Shown: piece by piece, positions 1 through 6,162 of the stretch
Layout of the letters: each line of letters opens with the position of its first letter
How positions within the stretch are numbered: the stretch's first letter is position 1
Origin: Bacteroidales bacterium
Lineage (GTDB): Bacteria; Bacteroidota; Bacteroidia; Bacteroidales; JALTDM01
Reading direction: 5' to 3'
Assembly (NCBI GenBank): GCA_027074135.1
Contig: JALTDM010000189.1
Coordinates: forward strand, 1-8,145
Length of the DNA stretch: 8,145 bases
Made by a program: the position numbers and the translations under genes
The notes under the pieces: generated by a model
Told to the model about the DNA's origin: nothing
The model's database searches: none
Seen by the model: the letters and a program-made list of their open reading frames with translations, nothing else

Positions 1-3
1 ATT

Positions 4-789
4 ATGGATTCTATAGAAAGTTTTGAAGAATTTAGGAGATATATAAATGAACTTAATGACGAATTTGAAATCGTAGATCCTTCAGTACCTATAAAAGTAC
101 AGTTGGAATATTTTAAAGTAGCTCAAGATTTAATGGAGAATTTTAATCTGGATGATGAAGAAAATCTTAAAAATATATTGAAAAATCTTATTGATGATTT
201 ATTCAGTAATAATATTCCTAGTGGAGAAAAAAAACATATTCTTGTTCTTTTAGCCTCAATGGAAGAAGTTGAATCATATAATGCCATAAAAAAGTTTTCT
301 GAAAACGCACCGGAAGAACTATTAAATTGGGTGAAATTAGCTCAACAACAGAGTAAACTTACACTGGAAAATTCTTTTCTTGACAAGAAAAAAGTCCTTA
401 TTGCATCAGGATTAGGAGGCAAGGATGATAAACTGAGATTTTTTGTGGTTTTTATAAAAAAGGAGCAAATATCATTTACTAATACAGAAAAACTTGTAGT
501 AAAAAACGAACTGTCAATAGCGCTCAAAGAAAATAATGGTGAGTTGGAAAAGTTGTACTTCGGAGATTTTTTCGTTTCTGCTCTTCTCCTTTATGACATA
601 AGGAAAAATGTACTTGACTTGTTAAGAGAAATTATAACAAACATAAACGAATATGGAGACTTTATCCGGGAGGAATTTTTGGTAACAAATGTTAAAATTT
701 TGCCTGAAGAAGAAATAAATAAAACAGTAGATAAAATTTTCTCGAAAGGAAACGGTTCCAAAACTTTTACAAATAATTTAGAAAAATAA
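4..789 (+). CDS. Conserved-looking hypothetical protein, mostly helical, function unknown
   Basis: A 261-residue soluble protein with no signal peptide and no membrane segment, so probably cytoplasmic. I do not recognise a named family. The N-terminal half (about 1-125) is acidic and predicted helical, with a helical-repeat look; a well-formed stretch near the start carries FEEFRRYINELN and DPSVPIKVQLEYFKVAQ. The middle (about 129-165) looks alpha/beta, with the motif ASGLGGKDDKLRFFVVF, the likeliest conserved core. The C-terminal part is helical with a loose, polar end. From memory, proteins of this type occur as hypotheticals in Bacteroidales; this is not checked. Only three bases precede the ATG, so the start cannot be tested and the frame may extend upstream. 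It lies 27 bases before the peptidase gene on the same strand with no promoter-like sequence between them, so co-transcription is likely. Its base composition is more AT-rich than that of the genes that follow. Confidence 0.8.
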   Translation: MDSIESFEEFRRYINELNDEFEIVDPSVPIKVQLEYFKVAQDLMENFNLDDEENLKNILKNLIDDLFSNNIPSGEKKHILVLLASMEEVESYNAIKKFSENAPEELLNWVKLAQQQSKLTLENSFLDKKKVLIASGLGGKDDKLRFFVVFIKKEQISFTNTEKLVVKNELSIALKENNGELEKLYFGDFFVSALLLYDIRKNVLDLLREIITNINEYGDFIREEFLVTNVKILPEEEINKTVDKIFSKGNGSKTFTNNLEK

Positions 790-816
790 TTAAATAAACC
801 TCAAAACGAACAAATT

Positions 817-2211
817 ATGAAGAGGATACTATTTTTCAGCTTAATTTTTAGTATATTAGTTACTGGTTATGCACAAAATTTGAAAAAAGGTGCAATAACC
901 CCCAATATCCTAAAAAAACTAAAGCAAGGATACGCGGAGACAAAATACCATAAAGCCGTAGAACATGCAGTGCAACATAATAAAATTAATAAATTGGCAT
1001 ACACAGGCAAAAATGATAATATAGACGATTATTTTAAATACAAAGTGAAAACAAAAGGGATTACAAATCAAAAACAATCTGGAAGATGTTGGATGTTTGC
1101 CAGTTTAAACACAATAAGACCTATAATAATAAATAAATTAAACCTGCCTTCTTTCGAATTTTCCACCAATTACCTTTATTTCTATGATTTATTAGAAAAA
1201 TCAAACCTTTTCTTGGAAGGAATTATTCAAACAGGCAAAGCCAAGTATGACGACAGGACGGTAGAATGGTTGTTTAACAATCCGGTTGGAGACGGCGGTG
1301 TGTGGAACTTGTTTGTAAACTTAGTAAAAAAATACGGAGTAGTGCCAAAAGATATTATGCCCGAAACCGAACAAAGCGAGAATACAAGACAACTTGCATC
1401 AGTATTAAGAACAAAACTGCGTGAATACGGTTACACATTAAAAGAAGAAGCATTGAAAGGCGCCTCTTACAACGAATTGGAAAAAGAAAAAGTAAATATG
1501 CTCAAAGATATTTACAAAATACTTGTTATTGCACTTGGCGAACCGCCCACGGAATTTACTTGGAGATACAAAGATGCTGACGGAAACATAAGCGAATGGG
1601 GAAAATATACCCCAAAATCATTTTACGATAAATACATCGGACTCAACCTTGACGATTATGTTTTAATAATGGATGACCCGAGCCGCGAATATTATAAGGT
1701 TTATGAAATAAAATTTGACCGCAACTTGTACGAAGGCATAAACTGGTGGTTTATCAATCTGCCTACCAAAGATTTCAAAAATGCTGCTTTGGAATCTATC
1801 AAAAACAATGAGGCAATGTATTTCTCTTGTGATGTGGGCAAAGAACTCAGCCGTGACAAAGGAATCTTGGCTATGGGAAATTACGACTATGCCAGTTTGT
1901 TTGATACAAAATTTACAATGGACAAAAGGGCAAGAATATTGACTCACCAAAGCGGTTCAACTCACGGAATGGCTCTTGTGGGTGTTGATACAGACGACAA
2001 AGGCAATATAACAAAGTGGTTACTCGAAAACAGCTGGGGACGCAACAGCGGACACAACGGCTATTTGATTATGACAGACGAATGGTTTGACAATTATATG
2101 TTCAGAATTGTGATAAACAAAAAATATTTAAGTCCTAAAATCCTCAAACTTTTGGACCAAAAGAGAACCAAACTTCCTCCATGGGATCCTATGTTTGAAT
2201 ATGACAATTAA
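817..2211 (+). CDS. pepC: Secreted C1B cysteine aminopeptidase (PepC / bleomycin hydrolase family)
   Basis: A papain-fold peptidase that removes N-terminal residues from peptides. The triad is visible: oxyanion Gln85 and nucleophile Cys91 in NQKQSGRCWMFA, His383 in GSTHGMALVGVD, and Asn405 in LLENSWG. The six-residue Gln-to-Cys spacing matches the family. At 464 residues it is the normal length for PepC/bleomycin hydrolase. The end, LPPWDPM plus five residues, matches the C-terminal arm that in this family lies in the active-site cleft and favours aminopeptidase activity. Unlike the classical cytosolic enzymes, it begins with a signal peptide (Lys-Arg, hydrophobic stretch to about residue 17, then GYAQ), with probable cleavage near residues 19-20 and no lipobox Cys, so export to the periplasm is inferred. 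It follows the unknown gene by 27 bases and precedes the aminotransferase by 12, suggesting one operon. No strong ribosome binding site is seen. The family call is firm; export is likely. Confidence 0.95.
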   Translation: MKRILFFSLIFSILVTGYAQNLKKGAITPNILKKLKQGYAETKYHKAVEHAVQHNKINKLAYTGKNDNIDDYFKYKVKTKGITNQKQSGRCWMFASLNTIRPIIINKLNLPSFEFSTNYLYFYDLLEKSNLFLEGIIQTGKAKYDDRTVEWLFNNPVGDGGVWNLFVNLVKKYGVVPKDIMPETEQSENTRQLASVLRTKLREYGYTLKEEALKGASYNELEKEKVNMLKDIYKILVIALGEPPTEFTWRYKDADGNISEWGKYTPKSFYDKYIGLNLDDYVLIMDDPSREYYKVYEIKFDRNLYEGINWWFINLPTKDFKNAALESIKNNEAMYFSCDVGKELSRDKGILAMGNYDYASLFDTKFTMDKRARILTHQSGSTHGMALVGVDTDDKGNITKWLLENSWGRNSGHNGYLIMTDEWFDNYMFRIVINKKYLSPKILKLLDQKRTKLPPWDPMFEYDN

Positions 2212-2223
2212 AAACAATAAACG

Positions 2224-3333
2224 ATGGAAATACCATTTAAAAAATCGGGAGCAAAATTTTCGGCAATAGTAGGCATTGGCGAAAAAATCAAGAAACTCTC
2301 GCAAGAGACAGGACAGGAATACCTTATGCTCAACAGGGGAATAAATGCCGTTACCAACATTGATTTGAGCAAAGTGGTAAAACTTATTGACTTCAACAGC
2401 GGGGAAATCCAATACTATCCGCCTGTCCGGGGCCATATAGGACTGAAAGATGCAATAAACGAATCGTACTTTAAAAACGAGGCAAAACACAATCAAATAC
2501 TTGTAACGGGAGGCGGCACAATGGGACTCGACCTGCTGTTTCAAACATTGGATGTAAATAAATTTTACTTGCCTCTGTTCTTCTGGGGAACTTATGCCCA
2601 AATTCTCATCATAAGAAAACGGGAAGCTGATTTTTACGAAAATTATGAACAAATAGAGCAAAACATTGACAAATACCCAAAATCGGCTTTTGTTTTTTGT
2701 GACCCGAACAATCCACTGGGAAACAAGTACGATGATGACAAAATGCTAGACTTGATAACTAAATTGAACAATGCAGGTCACATTGTGATTTGGGATAGTC
2801 CTTACAGGCGTGTTTTTACCGATGATTCGGAAGATTTCTTTTACAAATTATCATTACTGGAAAATGTAATCATAAACGAAAGCTTCAGCAAAGCCATCGG
2901 GCTCAGCGGACAAAGAATAGGCTTTATTTACAACCATGATACAGACTTGATGGAAGAATTGACACTCAGACTTTTGTTTGCAACTAACGGAATAAATGCC
3001 TTTGCACAAAAATTGGTTACCTTACTGCTGACCACTCCTCAAGGGAAAAAAGCAGTAATCGATTTTAAGAAAACAACTGTGGAAGGCATTAGAAAAAATA
3101 TAAACTTGCTGAAAGAAAAAGATTTGCTTGCAAAAGAATTTTATCAAGACACCACTCCAATGGGAATTTTTGTGATAGTAAACAAAACACAAGACGAATT
3201 GTTGGAAAACAGAATTGGTAGTGTGTCTCTCGGCTATTTTACCAAACTGAAACCTGAGTTGGGTGATAAATATGCACGAATAAGTGTCTCAGTGCCACCT
3301 GAAAAGTTTGAGGAGTTTTTCAAAGTATTATAA
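2224..3333 (+). CDS. PLP-dependent aminotransferase, class I/II (fold type I)
   Basis: A 369-residue cytoplasmic PLP enzyme of the aspartate aminotransferase superfamily. Landmarks occur in the expected order: YYPPVRGHIGLKDAI (about 62-76) like the Y-x-x-x-x-G-x-x-x-L-R-x-A-I region; TGGGTMGLDLL, the phosphate-binding turn; DPNNPLGN with the ring-contacting Asn163; WDSPYRR with Asp191 (pyridine N) and Tyr194; ESFSKAIGLSGQRIGF with the Schiff-base Lys223 and phosphate-binding Arg231; and ARISVSVP with Arg352, the likely substrate carboxylate contact. It is slightly short for the family (380-400 is common) but looks intact. The substrate cannot be read from these motifs; LL-diaminopimelate, histidinol-phosphate, aspartate or aromatic aminotransferase would all be guesses. 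The start lies 12 bases after the peptidase stop, pointing to co-transcription. One reading is that the peptidase frees amino acids and this enzyme transaminates them, but peptidase export argues against direct coupling. Confidence 0.9.
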   Translation: MEIPFKKSGAKFSAIVGIGEKIKKLSQETGQEYLMLNRGINAVTNIDLSKVVKLIDFNSGEIQYYPPVRGHIGLKDAINESYFKNEAKHNQILVTGGGTMGLDLLFQTLDVNKFYLPLFFWGTYAQILIIRKREADFYENYEQIEQNIDKYPKSAFVFCDPNNPLGNKYDDDKMLDLITKLNNAGHIVIWDSPYRRVFTDDSEDFFYKLSLLENVIINESFSKAIGLSGQRIGFIYNHDTDLMEELTLRLLFATNGINAFAQKLVTLLLTTPQGKKAVIDFKKTTVEGIRKNINLLKEKDLLAKEFYQDTTPMGIFVIVNKTQDELLENRIGSVSLGYFTKLKPELGDKYARISVSVPPEKFEEFFKVL

Positions 3334-3365
3334 AACAAAAAAAGGAGACCGCCAGATCTCCTTTT
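3334..3365. terminator. Intrinsic terminator hairpin between convergent genes
   Basis: AAAAGGAGA (3340-3348) pairs perfectly with TCTCCTTTT (3357-3365) around an 8-base loop. Read on the minus strand, the stem is followed by a run of seven T, then GTTTT, giving a good rho-independent terminator for the L25 gene 20 bases beyond its stop. On the plus strand only the four T inside the stem follow before CC, so it would be a weaker terminator for the aminotransferase operon. Confidence 0.8.
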
Positions 3366-3385
3366 CCTAAATAATTTCTAATGCT

Positions 3386-3973
3386 TTATTGAGCTTCTTT
3401 TTCTGCTGCTGCAGCTGCCGCAATACTTGCCCTAGTTGCTTTCACAGATGCAACAACTGTATTGTGTGCATTAAGAATAGTGTAATTTTCAGGACTTAAT
3501 TCTCCAACTTTAATCGTTTGACCTATATTAAGTTTTTCTACATTTACTTCAACGGCATCAGGTAAATTATCAATCATTGCTTTAACCTTAAGGTAACGTG
3601 TAGGATTCATTAGTTTACCACCTGCTTTTACACCTTCTGCTACCCCTACTAATTCTACAGGAACTTTCATCTTAACAGGTCTGTCAGAAGTTACATGTAA
3701 GAAATCTGCGTGTACAGGTTTGTCGCTAACAGGATGGAAACTAATGTCTTGCAAAATTGCGTCGTAAACTTTCCCATCCACATCTAATTCAACAATGTAA
3801 GCTTTGTGAGTAAAAACAAGCTTGTCTAAATCAACTTCTTTTACTGCAAAATGTAAGTTTTCTTCTAAGGTAAAACCGTATAATTCACAAGGAACCATAA
3901 GTTCTTTTCTCAATCTGGCAGCTTCTTTTCTGCCAGGTTTTCTTACTTGTGCTTTAATTTTTAATCTTTCCAT
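3386..3973 (-). CDS. rplY: 50S ribosomal protein L25 (bL25, Ctc/TL5 type)
   Basis: A 195-residue two-domain L25, which binds 5S rRNA in the large ribosomal subunit; longer forms are named Ctc, a general stress protein, or TL5. The N-terminal 5S-binding domain (about 1-93) shows VRKPGRKEAARLRKE, the VPCELYG turn and the LQDISFHPVSDKPVHADF segment. The C-terminal beta domain (about 98-180) includes VPVELVGVAEGVKAGG and LNIGQTIKVGEL. The tail (about 183-195) is rich in Ala and Glu, as in many Bacteroidota L25 proteins. In this phylum the gene often lies beside the peptidyl-tRNA hydrolase gene pth and the ribose-phosphate pyrophosphokinase gene; neither is here, and it appears monocistronic, with its own promoter upstream and a terminator downstream. 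Family call very secure. Confidence 0.97.
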   Translation of the reverse strand: MERLKIKAQVRKPGRKEAARLRKELMVPCELYGFTLEENLHFAVKEVDLDKLVFTHKAYIVELDVDGKVYDAILQDISFHPVSDKPVHADFLHVTSDRPVKMKVPVELVGVAEGVKAGGKLMNPTRYLKVKAMIDNLPDAVEVNVEKLNIGQTIKVGELSPENYTILNAHNTVVASVKATRASIAAAAAAEKEAQ

Positions 3974-4040
3974 AATTTTAAAATTTTCAAGTGTTACTCT
4001 TTTAGGCTGTTATGCCCATTATCCATCACACTTAATTCAG
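3974..4040 (-). promoter_or_regulatory. Possible structured 5' leader of the L25 gene
   Basis: If transcription starts just downstream of the -7 element at 4046-4053, the leader is about 65 bases, against roughly 12-16 bases inferred for the other two promoter-start pairs here. In the transcript, AAGUGU (from 4033-4028) can pair with ACACUU (from 3994-3989). The enclosed segment holds a small GGC-AUAACA-GCC hairpin (4016-4005). Pairings are short and the sequence is AT-rich, so this may be chance; autogenous control by L25 is only a possibility. Confidence 0.25.
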
Positions 4041-4045
4041 GAGTG

Positions 4046-4053
4046 CAAAGATA
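4046..4053 (-). promoter_or_regulatory. Bacteroidota-type -7 promoter element for rplY
   Basis: The minus strand reads TATCTTTG, matching the TAnnTTTG consensus of the Bacteroidota primary sigma factor, followed by CACTCC. It lies about 73 bases upstream of the L25 start. No clear TTTG or TTG -33 element is seen at the usual distance, so the call rests on the -7 box and its position. Confidence 0.6.
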
Positions 4054-4365
4054 ATACTTTTTATTAAAATGAATATTACATAAGAATTAATGCCACAATT
4101 ATACATTAAGGAATTTATAAGTAAACTCTCTAAAATAAAGCCTTTTACAATACTTATTATAGTTTGATTTTATATTTTATTATTAGAGATAATTAAAACC
4201 TTACCCAACACTCTAAGCCTATGCACAATAAAACTAAAATACTGATAATCTGATTGTTAAAAAAATAAATTTTCTTTCAAGCCCTAAACATTTGGCTCAT
4301 AATGTGATACACTTAGCAAGACAATAACAACGAACTTTCAGCAATTTTTATTCGGAAATTTGATT
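4054..4365. other. AT-rich intergenic stretch without a gene
   Basis: About 310 bases between the divergent rplY and HU/SPOR promoters. Short open frames enter it from both sides but have no start context, family motif or codon pattern of a real gene. I see no tRNA-like cloverleaf, no strong hairpin and no tandem repeat. Near its right end, ACAACGAACTT (4327-4337) recurs at 7696-7706 in the other large intergenic region. Confidence 0.6.
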
Positions 4366-4373
4366 TATATTTG
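4366..4373 (+). promoter_or_regulatory. Bacteroidota-type -7 promoter element for the HU/SPOR gene
   Basis: TATATTTG matches TAnnTTTG exactly and ends 18 bases before the ATG at 4392, giving a very short leader. A convincing -33 TTTG is not seen about 19 bases upstream; the region there is T-rich. Confidence 0.6.
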
Positions 4374-4378
4374 TGAAC

Positions 4379-4384
4379 AGAGGA
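4379..4384 (+). promoter_or_regulatory. Possible ribosome binding site for the HU/SPOR gene
   Basis: AGAGGA lies 7 bases before the ATG at 4392. It is the only purine-rich Shine-Dalgarno-like site at good spacing that I see in the window and it supports this start. Ribosomes of this phylum rely little on such sites, so its weight is modest. Confidence 0.4.
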
Positions 4385-4391
4385 TTTTACA

Positions 4392-5426
4392 ATGAGTATT
4401 GAAAAACAGATATTTACATACTTATTAAAAAACGGAAAGGTTTGTTTGGAAGGTATCGGCGGCTTCATTTGCGAAGAGATACCCGCATATTTTAATGCTG
4501 ACACTCAAACCTTTATACCTTCAACTTTTAAGGTTTATTTCTCGGAAAACTTAAAATGCAACAATACAGAATTTCTGTTTTTCTTGTCCGAGGTGAATTC
4601 CATTTCTTTTCAAGAAGCAAAAAAGCTTATTGATTCATTCACCTTATCTGTTAAAAACTCTTTGAAAGAATACAAAAAAGCTTCTCTTGAGATAATTGGT
4701 ACCTTATCATCCGCAAAAGGTTATATCGAATATATACCGTCAGGGTTTGTAAAAGAAATAGAACGATTCGGGTTTGAGGAACTTCCTACATATTCAGGAC
4801 AGTTAAAACAACGCAGGTTAAAAATAAGCCACCCAGTAAAAAATACAACTGCAAGAAAATATATTGCAGCTGCAAGTTTGATTATTTCCCTGCTTCTAAT
4901 GCCGACAAAACCTTACAACACCAATGAAGCATCGTTGGCGGACTCATTTAAGCTGCACAACAGGGTTTACACCGACAACTTGCAACCGCCACAAAAGCAA
5001 ATGCTTAATGGAATAGAAAAAACTTTTGATATAAAAAATGCTCTTTATCCTCAAATAACTAAGGGAAAACCTGAACAAGAAACTACTAAACCAACGGAAA
5101 TAACAATCAATAAAGATACGACAAAACAAGTTATTCTTCAAACCAAACTACAAACATCCGTTGTAAATAAAGAATCAACAAGACAAAAACAAGAAAAAAC
5201 ATCACCCAATAAAAAATATTACGGTATTGTGTTAGGAGCTTTCAGCAATCGCGACAATGCCTACAAATTCAAAGCACAACACGATGATACTTTAGACTTA
5301 CAAATTAAATATGTAAAAGGGCTATACCGTGTTATTACCGGAAGGTTTGAAAATAAAAAAGATGCCCTTTCTTTTAGAAAACAATTGATTTCCAAAGGGA
5401 TGGAAGGTTGGCTTACAAAGATTTGA
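4392..5426 (+). CDS. Membrane protein with N-terminal HU-like (HU-CCDC81) domains and C-terminal SPOR domain
   Basis: A 344-residue protein with a chimeric layout known in Bacteroidota. Residues 1-54 resemble the first HU-CCDC81-type domain (IFTYLLKNGKVCLEGIGGFI, then the FIPSTFKVYFSENL strand). Residues 55-115 resemble the second (helical SFQEAKKLIDSFTLSVKNSL, then LEIIGTLSSAKGYIEYIP). A basic stretch (140-156) precedes a short hydrophobic segment (157-170), read as a single membrane span with the N-terminus inside. A Lys/Thr/Gln-rich, low-complexity linker (about 175-273) follows. The end (275-344) is a SPOR domain (YYGIVLGAFSNRDNAYKF ... YRVITGRFENKKDALSFRKQL), a fold that binds septal peptidoglycan stripped of stem peptides. 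The inferred role is at the division site or cell envelope; whether the HU-like part binds DNA or protein is unknown. It has its own promoter, and its stop lies 4 bases from that of the convergent sirtuin. Confidence 0.88.
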   Translation: MSIEKQIFTYLLKNGKVCLEGIGGFICEEIPAYFNADTQTFIPSTFKVYFSENLKCNNTEFLFFLSEVNSISFQEAKKLIDSFTLSVKNSLKEYKKASLEIIGTLSSAKGYIEYIPSGFVKEIERFGFEELPTYSGQLKQRRLKISHPVKNTTARKYIAAASLIISLLLMPTKPYNTNEASLADSFKLHNRVYTDNLQPPQKQMLNGIEKTFDIKNALYPQITKGKPEQETTKPTEITINKDTTKQVILQTKLQTSVVNKESTRQKQEKTSPNKKYYGIVLGAFSNRDNAYKFKAQHDDTLDLQIKYVKGLYRVITGRFENKKDALSFRKQLISKGMEGWLTKI

Positions 5427-5430
5427 TTTT

Positions 5431-6162
5431 TTACAAATTTTCATCCAGCCATTTTAGTGCGACAGAGGCTTTTTCTTCGATAAAAATATCCGTTATGCTT
5501 CCCGTGTATTCAGATGGTTCAATATTTATTTCAATTATGGTTGCACCGTTTCTTTTTGCAAGTCGTGGAATTTCTCCGGCAGGATAAATAACTCCGGTAG
5601 TACCTACAAGCAGGAAAACATCAGCCATTTGAGTTTCGTTCAAAGAGGCTTCCAATACATCTTGAGGAATAGATTCTCCGAAAAACACAAAATCAGGTTT
5701 TAGCAATCCTCCACACTCACATCTCGGAGGCAAGTTTGACATATCAAGCGATGTTACGGAATATTTTCTACCGCAGTCCAGACACACTACATTACGGGTA
5801 TTGCCATGAAATTCGTACACAGTCTTACTGCCTGCCTTTTGATGCAAGTTATCAATGTTTTGAGTGATTATTGCCTTAAGCTTACCTTTCCGTTCCAAAT
5901 TTGCCAGTGCAAAATGAGCAGTATTAGGTTCGGCTTCCATTATAGTTTTGTAAAACACTTTGTAAATAAGTTCCCAATCTTCTTTCGGATTTTCGATAAA
6001 ATATTGCAAATCAAAAATTTTCGGGTCGTATTTGTTCCATATACCGTTTTCGCCGCGAAAAGGCGGTATACCGCTTTCAACTGATATACCTGCACCCGTA
6101 AAGGCTGTTATATGTTTAACTTTCTTAATAACCGAAAGTGCTTTGTTAATTGCATCTGTCAT
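5431..6162 (-). CDS. cobB: NAD-dependent protein deacylase, sirtuin (Sir2/CobB family)
   Basis: A 243-residue cytoplasmic sirtuin that removes acyl groups from protein lysines, using NAD and yielding nicotinamide and O-acyl-ADP-ribose. All core motifs are present: NAD-binding GAGISVESGIPPFRG (23-37), TQNIDNLH (100-107), catalytic His119 in EFHGN, zinc cysteines 127, 130, 148 and 150, and FFGES (160-164), then GTTGVIYPAG (about 187-196) and INIEPS near the end. The second zinc pair is spaced CxC (CECGG). In the acyl-pocket segment FYKTI, Tyr71 is followed three residues later by Ile, where SIRT5 and E. coli CobB have Arg in the YxxR pair used for succinyl and malonyl lysine; deacetylation is therefore the better guess. 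The ATG overlaps the upstream nucleotidase stop in an ATGA, indicating translational coupling. It is full length and standalone, unlike SIR2 domains fused into antiphage proteins. Confidence 0.95.
   Translation of the reverse strand: MTDAINKALSVIKKVKHITAFTGAGISVESGIPPFRGENGIWNKYDPKIFDLQYFIENPKEDWELIYKVFYKTIMEAEPNTAHFALANLERKGKLKAIITQNIDNLHQKAGSKTVYEFHGNTRNVVCLDCGRKYSVTSLDMSNLPPRCECGGLLKPDFVFFGESIPQDVLEASLNETQMADVFLLVGTTGVIYPAGEIPRLAKRNGATIIEINIEPSEYTGSITDIFIEEKASVALKWLDENL

Noticed and set aside
1663..2661. Long open frames on the minus strand across the peptidase and aminotransferase genes
   Set aside because: They lie opposite two genes with complete catalytic motifs, have no family signature, and their composition (rich in Phe, Ile, Cys, Tyr) is that of an antisense reading.
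3822..4067. An 81-codon plus-strand frame opposite the start of the L25 gene and its promoter
   Set aside because: Most of it is antisense to L25; it has no start signal and no recognisable motif.
4054..4365. A small RNA or tRNA in the long intergenic stretch
   Set aside because: No cloverleaf, conserved T-loop sequence, GC-rich stem or terminator is visible; the stretch is simply AT-rich.
5431..6162. Sirtuin as an antiphage SIR2 defence gene
   Set aside because: It is a compact standalone sirtuin with the zinc site and all CobB motifs, and no TIR, Argonaute, HerA or other defence partner lies nearby.
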